Below, in pieces: positions 33,083-41,633 of a DNA stretch of 64,000 bases (the stretch's first letter is position 1; every line of letters begins with the position of its first letter). Source of the DNA: Methanobacteriota archaeon (GTDB lineage: Archaea; Halobacteriota; Methanomicrobia; Methanomicrobiales; Methanoculleaceae). The notes beneath the pieces were generated by a model. It was not told the DNA's origin, made no database searches, and worked only from the letters and a program-made list of their open reading frames with translations. The position numbers and the translations under genes are program-made. The DNA is taken from the NCBI GenBank assembly GCA_016841955.1, contig JAENYE010000007.1, positions 1 to 64,000 on the forward strand, written 5' to 3'.

Positions 33083-33670
33083 ATGAACTTTTTTAACTCG
33101 GCATACCGGAGCACACCTCCCTGGGACATCGGCCGGCCCCAGAAGGAGTTCGTTGAGCTGGCGAGGCAGGGAGAGATTACCGGTTCTGTCCTGGACATAG
33201 GATGCGGAACGGGGGAGCATGCCCTCTTCTTTGCAGGTGAAGGGCATGAAGTGTGGGGGGTCGACTCCGCCCCCCTGGCGATCCGGAAGGCAAAGGAGAA
33301 GGCTGCAGGAAGAGGACTCCAGGTGCACTTTCTCGTCCTGAATGCGCTGGACCTCTCCATGCTCAACAGGAAGTTCGATACCGCAACAGATTCAGGACTC
33401 TTCCATACTCTGTCCGATGAAGACCGCCCGGTCTTCGTGGATAACCTCGCAGCCGTCCTGAAGCCTGACGGGAAATACTTCATGCTCTGCTTCAGCGACC
33501 TGGAGCCCGGCGGATACGGTCCGAGGAGGGTAACAAAGAGAGAGATACAGGATAGCTTCCGGGATGGGTGGTCCATCAATTACATCCGGCCGGCGACCTT
33601 CGAGAGCCGCACCCGGGCCGAAGGACCCCGCGCCTGGCTCTCGTCGATATCAAAAATAGTGCAGGATTGA
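33083..33670 (+). CDS. Class I SAM-dependent methyltransferase
   Basis: A 195-residue methyltransferase with motif I VLDIGCGTGEHAL near residue 36, motif post-I VWGVDSAPLAI, and motif IV/V NLAAVLKPDGKYFML. The length and N-terminus (PPWDIGRPQKEFVELA) recall TPMT-like or thiol/selenium methyltransferase relatives. Substrate unknown. It is a single gene. Confidence 0.82.
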   Translation: MNFFNSAYRSTPPWDIGRPQKEFVELARQGEITGSVLDIGCGTGEHALFFAGEGHEVWGVDSAPLAIRKAKEKAAGRGLQVHFLVLNALDLSMLNRKFDTATDSGLFHTLSDEDRPVFVDNLAAVLKPDGKYFMLCFSDLEPGGYGPRRVTKREIQDSFRDGWSINYIRPATFESRTRAEGPRAWLSSISKIVQD

Positions 33671-34189
33671 CAGGGCCAGGGCTGTTGACGAACTCTACCT
33701 CCAGTTCACAACCCCTTTACCGCCGCCCGGATCCCGAACTATAGTGTTTCTCAACCCCCGGACTGCCGTAATCCAGTAAAATACTCACATACGGATCGGC
33801 ATTCCTGATGCCGTGTATCAGCCACAGCAGGTTCCCCACAACCCTGGCCACGAACCCCGCTGTTTGATTACCGGACGCTCTCCCCCGCCGCCACCACAGG
33901 TTCCTGCAGTAGATCAATGGGGATCACCTCACCGCCTTCCCCTCCCGCAGAGATCGCACCGAGCTCGATCTGCACCCGGGAGTTCTCCCGGTGGTTTCCC
34001 GGCTCCTCAATCGCCAGTCTGATCGCTCAGCGAATGCGGGTTTTCCCGGCACCGATCGATATCGACCGCAGGTTTTCCATACAATCTTCTCATGAAATGC
34101 CAGAAAAGTCAGGAATCAAAACCGGACAGCACAATCGTATTCAAAGGGTGAAGGTGAGGTTGACCTGCACCCCGATCATTCCGGGAAAA
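33671..34189. other. Intergenic region containing a broken small gene
   Basis: About 520 nt. Apart from the interrupted frame at 33868-34080 (listed separately), a further minus-strand frame (33717-33885) ends LLDYGSPGVEKHYSSGSGRR and reads protein-like, possibly a second remnant. Confidence 0.4.
33868..34080 (-). pseudogene. Small gene interrupted by an in-frame TGA
   Basis: ATG 34080 is preceded by GAGAAG. It reads MENLRSISIGAGKTRIR, then TGA (34029-34027), then continues in the same frame: AIRLAIEEPGNHRENS, RVQIELGAISAGGEGG, EVIPIDLLQEPVVAAGESVR, stop. The total would be 69 residues plus the codon at position 18. Third positions are GC-rich on both sides, so both halves were coding. One nonsense mutation explains it best; no selenocysteine element was looked for beyond the local sequence. 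Family not recognised. Confidence 0.45.
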
Positions 34190-36151
34190 TTATGGAATCG
34201 CAATATTGAATCCGGGATCGAACTCATCAAGCATCCCGATAAACTCATCGAACACTGCGGAATCCCCGGACGTCACCGCAACGTCTGCCGGTGAAGCGGA
34301 CGGGTTCAGTGCGAGTTTTTCGAGGGTCTTTCTGGGCATCTCGACAGACACATCCGCCGCCGGTGAAGACTCGTTCACCCAGTAGACAAGAACACTGTTC
34401 TTCACCTGGATAAGAGCCGTATCGCCGGTATCGGAGACCCTGAGGTTAATCAGGTACTGATCGCCTGCTGCTTTCTCCGCATTGACCCGGACAGACAGGT
34501 ACGTAAGGAGTTGACCGACATCCATCGCAGACATGATATCCTCGGATATCATCGACCGGCGGGCGGGTGGCAGGGTACCCCGTAGTTCCGATGCTGCCGT
34601 CAGGTATGCATTCCGGGCCGTGCCCGATTCTTCCTGGTATCCCCTCTGTTCAAGAGCAGCGGCCTCCATCTCCCTTGCCTCCATGTTGGTGGGGTCTGCA
34701 AAGACGAGGTAGTTCGCGATGGAGGCGACCAGCTGGTAGTTCCCTGCGTCGTAGTCTTTCTCAAGGCGTTGCATGACTGCATCTGCTCCGCCCATGTACT
34801 CGACGACGCTCGCTGCAAACTCGTCCGGGGGGAGCTGGTTTAAGTGCACGGGGTTCCCGTCGTAAAAGCCGAGGTACTTCTGGTACGTCGCCTTCACACC
34901 CATGTAGACCTGACCGTAGAACCCATGGGTATACCAGTACTGCTGCAGGTCTTCGGGAAGTTCTATCATGTTCGAGATCTCGTCCATGGTATAGCCCTTG
35001 TTAATGAGGTTCAGCGTCTGGTCGTTGATATACTTGTACATGTCACGCTGGTTTTCCAGGATCTCGATGACCTTGTCGTTTCCGTACCGGGGCCAGTTAT
35101 GGGCCGAGAACATAACCTCTGCTTCGTCCCCGTACATCCGTCGTGCTTCGTCCAGGCTTTGCGACCATGCAAGCGGGTCGCGCACCTGTGCACCCCGGAG
35201 GGTCAGCACGTTATGAAGCGTTGCCGTACAGTCCTCAGCCACAAACAGGGCATTATACCGGGGGAACCAGACATTCAACTCGACCGGGGCTTCGGTATCC
35301 TCAATGAACTGGAACTCCATAGAAACACCGTCGATGGTGACTTCCTGCCCGGTGTGGGTAATATCCATCGTTGGCGCTATCAGGGAAGCAGTCCCGTGTG
35401 AGACATACTTCCCTATACCGATATCGACGAGTCCTTTCTCGTCCTTTTTAAGATGGAGCCCGTACTGGTATACCGCCCTTCTCTGCATCGCATTTCCTGC
35501 ATACACGTTCTCGCTTAATGCGTGTTCCATGAAATGTTCGGGAGCGATGATCTCGACATCGCCGGCCTCGACTGCCTCCTCGGTGGTGACCCCTTTGACT
35601 CCCTGGTAGTGGTCGACATGGGGGTGGGAATAGACGACCGCCTTTACGGGATACGGACCCAGCGTCCGGTTCACCAGTGCCATTGCAGCCCTTGCCGTCT
35701 CGACCGACGCCAGGGGATCGATGACAATCCAGCCCGTGTCGCCTTTGACGAGGGTCATCACCGAAATGTCATATCCCCGGATCTGGTAGATATCGGGGGC
35801 GACCATAAAGAGGCCGTTAATGTTGTTCAGCTGGGCCTGCCTGTACAGGAGTGGGTTGATGGTGTCTGAACGGGTACCATTCTCGAAATAACGAAATGCA
35901 TCGGCATCCCATGCGGTAATACCCGGAATGTCCGATGGAATAATCAGTGTATCATCGGTTGCCATAAATCCGCGAGTCGCAAAATCGAAGTCCTCTTCGT
36001 TATTACTCCATGCGGAGGTATTGTTCGCTTCCAGATTGGCGGCAACCGTGTATTCGGTGGCATCGTTCCTGATGTCCTCAGCGACTGCCGCGTATGCAGT
36101 GGTACACAGACAAAACATAGCAACCAGAAGGATGAGTGTTAGAGCTCTCAT
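34190..36151 (-). CDS. Alkylsulfatase-like metallo-beta-lactamase enzyme
   Basis: A 653-residue secreted enzyme. It begins with a signal peptide (LTLILLVAMFCLCTTAYA). The metallo-beta-lactamase motif HPHVDH is at residues 176-181 (SHPHVDHYQG), followed by further metal ligands in AEDCTATLHNV and the ITHTGQEVTIDG region. The order MBL core, then a helical dimerisation domain, then a C-terminal SCP2-like domain matches linear primary alkylsulfatases of the SdsA1 type. It would hydrolyse alkyl sulfate esters outside the membrane. This enzyme type is mainly bacterial, which suggests transfer. No operon partner. Confidence 0.85.
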   Translation of the reverse strand: MRALTLILLVAMFCLCTTAYAAVAEDIRNDATEYTVAANLEANNTSAWSNNEEDFDFATRGFMATDDTLIIPSDIPGITAWDADAFRYFENGTRSDTINPLLYRQAQLNNINGLFMVAPDIYQIRGYDISVMTLVKGDTGWIVIDPLASVETARAAMALVNRTLGPYPVKAVVYSHPHVDHYQGVKGVTTEEAVEAGDVEIIAPEHFMEHALSENVYAGNAMQRRAVYQYGLHLKKDEKGLVDIGIGKYVSHGTASLIAPTMDITHTGQEVTIDGVSMEFQFIEDTEAPVELNVWFPRYNALFVAEDCTATLHNVLTLRGAQVRDPLAWSQSLDEARRMYGDEAEVMFSAHNWPRYGNDKVIEILENQRDMYKYINDQTLNLINKGYTMDEISNMIELPEDLQQYWYTHGFYGQVYMGVKATYQKYLGFYDGNPVHLNQLPPDEFAASVVEYMGGADAVMQRLEKDYDAGNYQLVASIANYLVFADPTNMEAREMEAAALEQRGYQEESGTARNAYLTAASELRGTLPPARRSMISEDIMSAMDVGQLLTYLSVRVNAEKAAGDQYLINLRVSDTGDTALIQVKNSVLVYWVNESSPAADVSVEMPRKTLEKLALNPSASPADVAVTSGDSAVFDEFIGMLDEFDPGFNIAIP

Positions 36152-36229
36152 TTGTGATCGTAAGTTGTGAAAAAGTACTGTCGGATAATGTTTTCGAAAT
36201 AATTCGTGCGGGTGAAAGTGTTCTTCGTA
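36152..36229. other. Short intergenic
   Basis: Upstream region of the alkylsulfatase-like gene (minus strand) next to the chimeric fragment. Nothing further seen. Confidence 0.3.
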
Positions 36230-36388
36230 TTATTCGTATTCCCGGAAGCCCCGGATCATCTCGCCTGTCCCGGTACCCATCCGCTCGATGTAGCCCGTCG
36301 GGTACATCGGCCCGGCCGGGAGCGGGTTGCCGGTGCACCTGCCTTCCGGCTCCTTTTGGAGGAGGACACGGTAATGCAGGTTTCTCAT
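36230..36388 (-). pseudogene. Chimeric fragment: HicB N-terminus joined to a DNA-binding-ATPase-like C-terminus
   Basis: ATG 36388 starts MRNLHYRVLLQKEPEGR, the N-terminal strand of HicB antitoxins (YRVLLQKEPEGGYTVTVP type). After residue ~20 the sequence changes to PAGPMYPTGYIERMGTGTG, which matches the C-terminal HATPase_c_4 / RecG-like block (AGYIERMGTGI) of AlbA_2-type ATP-binding proteins. The joint creates an open frame of 52 codons, but neither half is complete. Best read as a deletion junction between two decayed genes. Confidence 0.55.
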
Positions 36389-36512
36389 CGCACCCCGCAG
36401 ATCGTGCAGGTGTAACTCCTGCTCGTGATGGTACTTTGCTCGATGACGGATAACGGGAATGGACACCACGGAACGATTATCGCGTGAGGAGCACTATCTC
36501 CCTGCGAGGATC

Positions 36513-36998
36513 ATGGCCGAACGGGATATCACTCTCCGGAGATTCCGTCCCGGGGACATAGAGGACGTGAGCAGGCTCGTCAATGCGACGATAGAGGCTT
36601 CGTACGCGCCGGTATACCCGCGGGAGGCGATAGATTTCTTCCTCGCATGCCACACTCCAGAGCAGGTCCTTGAGGATGCGGACCGGGGCTGCACCTTTGT
36701 CCTTGCACCCGGCGGCCGGATCGTCGGCACCGGGACCCTGCTTGGCTCGACGATCAAACGGGTATTCGTGCATCCCTCCCACCAGCGCAGGGGATACGGC
36801 GCCCTCCTGATGCACGCCCTGGAGAGAGAGGCGCTCGATCGCGGAATCGGGAGAGTCGATCTCTCCGCCTCTCTTCCTTCGAAACGGTTTTACGACCTGC
36901 TGGGATACACGACGGAATGCGAGGCATATATTCCCGTCCTGAACAAAAAGAGGCTGGACTATTACGCGATGGCAAAAACCCTGGATGAAGGGCGATAG
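36513..36998 (+). CDS. GNAT-family N-acetyltransferase
   Basis: A 161-residue acetyltransferase beginning MAERDITLRRFRPGDIEDV with GAGG 4 nt before the ATG; an earlier ATG at 36459 is also open. It has the acetyl-CoA loop VHPSHQRRGYGALLMHAL and the C-terminal LGYTTECEAYI typical of GNAT enzymes. Acceptor unknown. Stand-alone gene between two hicB-like remnants. Confidence 0.82.
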   Translation: MAERDITLRRFRPGDIEDVSRLVNATIEASYAPVYPREAIDFFLACHTPEQVLEDADRGCTFVLAPGGRIVGTGTLLGSTIKRVFVHPSHQRRGYGALLMHALEREALDRGIGRVDLSASLPSKRFYDLLGYTTECEAYIPVLNKKRLDYYAMAKTLDEGR

Positions 36999-37170
36999 GC
37001 CGTATACTCCTCCCGCCGCCCGGACTTCGGCGGTGAGGATGTATCCCAATCCATCTTCGGTGGGAATCTCCTCGCTCTTCTCCTGGAGATTAGCCCTCGA
37101 CGACTCCCCGAAGGTGACGCCGGCACTGTGACGGTGTACCCGTCTTCCGGGGGGAGGGTACTTACTCCGC
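36999..37170 (-). pseudogene. hicB-like fragment 2
   Basis: Minus-strand frames give PPEDGYTVTVPASP and, after a shift, GVTFGESSRANLQEKSEE and IPTEDGLGYILTAEV, which together follow the HicB order (GYTVTVP..GCVTFGE..., helix, then acidic tail). An internal deletion and frameshift are evident. DNA similarity to fragments at 30.5 and 45.2 kb is clear. Confidence 0.6.
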
Positions 37171-37270
37171 CGCACACCCGATCCCGCTCTATCCGGCGTC
37201 GAAAACCTAACAAAAAGGCATATTTGAACCGCCGGCGAAGTATACCGATCACAGGCGCCCGGACGTTACC
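37171..37270 (+). promoter_or_regulatory. Upstream region of the binding-protein fusion
   Basis: CATATTTGAACC (about 37218) is a TATA-like element ~50 nt before the ATG at 37271. Otherwise featureless. Confidence 0.3.
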
Positions 37271-39451
37271 ATGACTGCACGACCACCGCTCTCAAGAACC
37301 GCCCTTCTTTCGGTCCTCACACTCATCTGTATCGTCACGCTAGGGATCTCTTCCGCAGGGTGCACCGCTGCGGCCGATCCCGATCCTGTCCGTATCGGTG
37401 TCCTGCTGCCCGGGAGCGGGCAGCTTGCCATGCACTCGCCGGACGGACTCGCCTGGGCGGTGGATGCGATGAACCGGCAGGGCGGCCGCACGATCGAGCT
37501 CGTATACCGGGACACGAGTGCCGGCAACACTCTCGCATATGCGGAAGAACTGGCCGGGCGCGACGATATCGATATCATCATCGGCCCCGCGACAAGCGTG
37601 GAACTCGTGCAGATTGCTCCTCTCGTCACGGAAAAGGGCAAGCTCCTCATCTCCCCGAGCGTCACGACGGGGCTCGTCACGGCCGAATTCAAAGAGAACG
37701 ACCTCTTCTGGAGGACCTGTCCCGCCGACGGCCGGCAGCTGGAGGCAATCTTCCGGACCCTCCGGGAGACCGGTGTCCAGAACGTCTCTCTCGTCACCGC
37801 GAACACATCCTACGGAGAGACGTTTGCACGGCTTGCCCCGGCAGCGGCCGCGATGAACGGGATCCGGATCACCGGAGCGGTATCCGTCGATGCATCGGAC
37901 GACTTTGCGGAGATTGCCGCACGGATCGGGGAGGAAGAGCCCGAGATGGTCGTTGCCGCCGTGTACCCCGAAGAGGCGGCCGGGCTCGCGGATGCGCTCT
38001 CCGCGGCGGGCTCGCCCGCCGGCCTCTTCCTGACCGATGCCGGCCGCTCGCCGTACATGCTCGCGAGCCTGGGCGAGCGGGCTGAGGGCATCCAGGGCAC
38101 GTCGCTCTCCCCCGACCCCTCGACCGGGTATGCGATCGCCTACGAGGAGGCTTTCGGCGAGGCACCGCCGCCGTTTGCCGCACAGACCTACGATGCGCTT
38201 CTCCTCGCCGTCTATACCGCGGCACGGCAGGAGGCGGCCCCGGCCGAACCGCTTACCGCCTCCCTGCGGTGGGTCGTCTCCGGCGACGGCATCGCCAAAG
38301 GCTGGGATCCCCAGGAAGCGAGCGAAGCCATGGCGATGATCCGTGCGGGCGAGCACCCGGCCGTCACCGGCGCCTCAGGCCCCCTCCGGTTCGGCGAACT
38401 GTCCTCTGCAGGACCGCTCGTCGGATACTACACCCGCTGGACCGTCGAAGGCGGGGCGTTCTGTGAGGGCACCCCGGTCCCCTCGGCGGACGTATCCCCG
38501 GCGCTCCCCGGCCTCTCGTACGACCCGGTCGTCGGTACCGGCGATGAACCGGTAGTCTGGATGGTCTACCCGCTGGTGAAGGGCGACCGGTCGTTCGCGG
38601 ACTCCGCGTACCGGGGCCTTTTCCGGGCACAGGAGTCGTTCTCGTTCGCGAAAAGGGAGTGTTCGTACGACGATCTTGCGCTCCTCGACGCCGTCTTCTC
38701 TGCAAAGAACTTCACCGAGAAACCCGACCTCGTGATAACCGAGGGGTTCCAGTTCACCGACGCCTCCCGGGCGTGGGCACAGGCAAATCCCGATATCCGG
38801 TTCTTCACCCTTGAGCAGGCGGACTTTGGCCTTTTAAATGCGTGCGACGTCGTGATGGTCCCCTACGGGGCGTCCTACCTCGCGGGCGTGATGGCGGCGA
38901 ATATGACGGAGACGGGCAGGATCGGTGCGGTTGCCGGTGCGCCCGTCTCCGTCATCGATCCGTTCGTAGAGGGATTCCGTGCAGGAGCGGAGGCATACGA
39001 CCCGTCAGTGAACGTCACGGTGCTTTACGTCGGCGAGAGTTTCGAGGGGTTCGGCATGCCGGAGCGTGCGGGTGCGCTCACCCGTGAGCTCCGTGCCGGG
39101 GGTGTCGACATCATCCTGATGATCGCAGGCTCCTCGAACGCCGGGATCGTGGATGCCGCCCGGGAGACCGGGGACGTCTATCTCATCGGCGAGGATACCG
39201 ACCAGTCCTACCTCGCCCCGAACCTCGTCGTCGCGTCGGTGGTGAAGGAGATCGATGCGATCGTCTATCACGCGGTGGAGAACGAGATCATGGGCCGGTT
39301 CGCGCCGGGGCAGGAGGTCTGGACGCTTGAAGACGGCGGCACCGGGCTCTTCATCTCTCCGCGGTTTGACGAATATGCGAGGGTTGTTGCCGACTGGCGG
39401 GAGAGGGCGATCGCCGCAGAGAAAGACTACCTGAAGACGGCGGCACCGTGA
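37271..39451 (+). CDS. Lipoprotein with two different substrate-binding domains
   Basis: A 726-residue protein with a signal peptide ending in the lipobox ISSAGC, so it is probably lipid-anchored outside the membrane. Residues ~40-400 are a type-I periplasmic-binding domain of the Leu/Ile/Val kind (IGVLLPGSGQLAMHSPDGL, IIIGPATSVE). Residues ~420-726 are a second domain of the BMP/PnrA (nucleoside-binding) kind (VVWMVYPLVKGDRSFADSA, FVEGFRAGAEAYDP, GEDTDQSYLAPN). I know of no standard protein with both domains fused. No permease or ATPase gene is adjacent. It may act as a sensor or as the receptor of a transporter encoded elsewhere. Confidence 0.82.
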   Translation: MTARPPLSRTALLSVLTLICIVTLGISSAGCTAAADPDPVRIGVLLPGSGQLAMHSPDGLAWAVDAMNRQGGRTIELVYRDTSAGNTLAYAEELAGRDDIDIIIGPATSVELVQIAPLVTEKGKLLISPSVTTGLVTAEFKENDLFWRTCPADGRQLEAIFRTLRETGVQNVSLVTANTSYGETFARLAPAAAAMNGIRITGAVSVDASDDFAEIAARIGEEEPEMVVAAVYPEEAAGLADALSAAGSPAGLFLTDAGRSPYMLASLGERAEGIQGTSLSPDPSTGYAIAYEEAFGEAPPPFAAQTYDALLLAVYTAARQEAAPAEPLTASLRWVVSGDGIAKGWDPQEASEAMAMIRAGEHPAVTGASGPLRFGELSSAGPLVGYYTRWTVEGGAFCEGTPVPSADVSPALPGLSYDPVVGTGDEPVVWMVYPLVKGDRSFADSAYRGLFRAQESFSFAKRECSYDDLALLDAVFSAKNFTEKPDLVITEGFQFTDASRAWAQANPDIRFFTLEQADFGLLNACDVVMVPYGASYLAGVMAANMTETGRIGAVAGAPVSVIDPFVEGFRAGAEAYDPSVNVTVLYVGESFEGFGMPERAGALTRELRAGGVDIILMIAGSSNAGIVDAARETGDVYLIGEDTDQSYLAPNLVVASVVKEIDAIVYHAVENEIMGRFAPGQEVWTLEDGGTGLFISPRFDEYARVVADWRERAIAAEKDYLKTAAP

Positions 39452-39615
39452 GCAGGACGGTGCAGCAACGGCAGGCCGGGAAAAAACACCGCATCCGGCC
39501 GGGAACGACCCGGATCACCTCCGGGCATCCGGTTGCCTGCACGGGCTCGGATATGGTGAACTGATATGTTCGCACGTCGATATCTCTACGTTGCGCCGCG
39601 TGTGCACGGGCTGAA
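39452..39615. other. Intergenic, no gene seen
   Basis: Short GC-rich spacer. Nothing assigned. Confidence 0.3.
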
Positions 39616-40002
39616 GTGATCAAAACGAGCTGGCAGGATCTCGCCATAACCGGCATTACGATACTCTTCGCGGTCATGCTCCTGCCGCAGCTCCGTGACG
39701 TGCTGTCACGCGGCGCCGTGCTGAACTTCTTCTCGGCGCTCCTCACGAGCATCCTCGGCTACGGTATGGCCCTGGTATTCGCCACCCTCGGGCTCTGGAT
39801 AGCGATGGCCGGCCAGGCGCTCGTTGCAACCGTATGGATGCTGCTTGCATATTTTTCGCTCCGGAACGTGCGCAACCATATGTTCCCGGAAGAGACGCTT
39901 GCATCCGTCGCCCTGGACTTCTTTACGGTATGGGTGCAGGGAGCGGCCTTCGTCGTTGCAGGAAGCGTGAAGGGGATCTTCTCACGGAGCAATCGGGACT
40001 GA
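39616..40002 (+). CDS. Small hypothetical membrane protein
   Basis: A 128-residue protein starting GTG 39616 (MIKTSWQDLAITGITILFAV) with three or four hydrophobic segments. No family recognised. No strong ribosome site is visible. Confidence 0.6.
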   Translation: MIKTSWQDLAITGITILFAVMLLPQLRDVLSRGAVLNFFSALLTSILGYGMALVFATLGLWIAMAGQALVATVWMLLAYFSLRNVRNHMFPEETLASVALDFFTVWVQGAAFVVAGSVKGIFSRSNRD

Positions 40003-40124
40003 CCGTTGCAATCTCAGGAGCGTATGCCGGAACGGGTTCCGCTTTCCTGCCCGCGAAGCGGATATCACTCTCTCCCCCATCGTTTCGGAAAGGATAACTC
40101 CCCGTGTGGCCAAAGAGGACGTAC

Positions 40125-40424
40125 ATGGAACGCACCACTTCCGGGGCAGGCCGGTGCACCGCAGGATCGCCGGATCAGACCGCAAGAGCGGATCGGCTGG
40201 AGTTCCTCAGGGAGATCGCCGCGTTCACCTGTGAGTACGGGGATATCCTTGCCCGCTATCACATCCATACGATGGACGACCTCGACCGCATCGAAGAGAA
40301 GTGCCGCAGGCTGCACGACGAGGCATGCAGCAGGGGTGCCTGCGGGAGTGCCGGGGAACTTGTCGAACTGGAGTACCTCATCGGCCGGGCGAAGGAGATG
40401 AAAGCGAAGAGACCCCCGGGATGA
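40125..40424 (+). CDS. Hypothetical protein
   Basis: A 99-residue protein. ATG 40125 is preceded by AGAGG with 6-nt spacing; GTG 40104 would add seven residues. Helical and charged (DRLEFLREIAAFTCEYG, YHIHTMDDLDRIEEKC), with a Cys-rich middle. Not recognised. Confidence 0.55.
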   Translation: MERTTSGAGRCTAGSPDQTARADRLEFLREIAAFTCEYGDILARYHIHTMDDLDRIEEKCRRLHDEACSRGACGSAGELVELEYLIGRAKEMKAKRPPG

Positions 40425-40431
40425 CCCGGAA

Positions 40432-40498
40432 TGGAGACCCCAACGGCCTCCCGTGCCATCGCCGTCGCCTCGCCGACGGCTCCCCCGGAGGTAGCGGA
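40432..40498 (-). pseudogene. hicB-like fragment 3
   Basis: Minus-strand TSGGAVGEATAMAREAVGV corresponds to the region of HicB after the VTFGE turn (GRAVDETITMAREAIED in the 45.2-kb copy). Only ~22 codons remain. Confidence 0.55.
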
Positions 40499-40511
40499 AG
40501 TTTGTGAAAAA

Positions 40512-41411
40512 TTATTGATGCCTATTCAGGAAATCAATCGCGGTCCGTTGCGCTTCTTCGGCCTCCGGCGATACCCAGAAGCAGAGGTGAGTGCCCTTTT
40601 CTATCCAGAAGTGTTCTGCGCCCCCTATTGCACCCGCTGCGTAGAGCCCGTCGCCGAAGTCCACGTCCGCATCTGCGGTTCCGTGTATGATAAGGGCGGG
40701 AACCGTGATCCGGTCTAGGGGCAGTGCAGTAATCCGGGAGTAGTTCAGGAGGTCGTTCTCGGTCCCCTCCTTCCTCTGGCTGTAGGGGTACATGGTGTGG
40801 AAGAGTTTCAGGACGTAATCCACCTTTTTCTCATCGGTCATGATGTGATCGATTCGTGCCATCACGTCTTCTTTTGACAACCTGCCTTCCGTTTTGATGA
40901 TCTCCGCAACAACGGACCTGGGGAAGAGGTCTCCGACCATCAACGTGAATTTCAGGCCCGGGTCGGAGAGGAAGAGCGCCTGCTGGATTCCGCCTGCCTG
41001 ATCCGGCATGGAGTATGTTCTGCTGACGCCGTCGATGACGACGATCGCTTTCGTCCTCTCCGGATGCCGGATTGCAAACTCGTACGTGGGCGGCCCTCCT
41101 GCGGACGCCCCCATCACGCAGACCTCATCAATCCCCAGTGCGTCCAGGAGCGCCGCTGCGGCATCCGCCTGTTCGGGAATGGTCTTCCCGGTTGAGAGCG
41201 GGGTCCCCAGATACCCGGGCCTGGATACGCAGATCAGCGAAAAACCTGCATCCGCAAACATGTCGAAGTTCAATGCGCTCTGGTCGAACCCTCCCGGGCC
41301 GCCGTGGAAGCACAGGATATACGGTCCTTTCCCGACGATCGCGTATTCCAGCGGCCCCATCCCGGTTTCGCAAATCCTGCTTTCAGGAATGGCGTATTCT
41401 CGTCGTCTCAC
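40512..41411 (-). CDS. Alpha/beta hydrolase
   Basis: A 299-residue hydrolase. It has the oxyanion-loop HGGPGGFDQ, nucleophile elbow GASAGGP (Ser in the middle), an aspartate in HGTADADVDFGDG and a histidine in IEKGTHLCFWVSPE. It resembles proline-iminopeptidase-like or epoxide-hydrolase-like esterases. Substrate unknown. The N-terminal block GPLEYAIVGKGP also occurs in the broken fragment at 45590-45869. Confidence 0.82.
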   Translation of the reverse strand: MRRREYAIPESRICETGMGPLEYAIVGKGPYILCFHGGPGGFDQSALNFDMFADAGFSLICVSRPGYLGTPLSTGKTIPEQADAAAALLDALGIDEVCVMGASAGGPPTYEFAIRHPERTKAIVVIDGVSRTYSMPDQAGGIQQALFLSDPGLKFTLMVGDLFPRSVVAEIIKTEGRLSKEDVMARIDHIMTDEKKVDYVLKLFHTMYPYSQRKEGTENDLLNYSRITALPLDRITVPALIIHGTADADVDFGDGLYAAGAIGGAEHFWIEKGTHLCFWVSPEAEEAQRTAIDFLNRHQ

Positions 41412-41633
41412 GTACTTACGTCATACGGAGCACATAAAAACGTGCTGGAAAAGATGGTCACGGAAAAGAGGTGAATATGGATACCGGGCATGGCGGAGGC
41501 CGATCATGCTAATCCCGCCCGGTTTTGTATAACACGAAAAAAACCTCTGTACATTCTTAACCAGGCCGGGTACCTTTAAGTGCTTCCGCTCGATCCATCC
41601 TCCGGTAGAGGTGAGATCATCGTTCCGGAGAAA
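41412..41633. other. Divergent intergenic
   Basis: Contains promoter space for the hydrolase (minus) and the sugar dehydrogenase (plus, ATG 41634). No gene. Confidence 0.35.

Noticed and set aside
33868-34080. Selenocysteine recoding at the TGA of the small gene
   Set aside because: No SECIS-like structure was found by eye and selenoprotein machinery is not expected in this group; a nonsense mutation is simpler.
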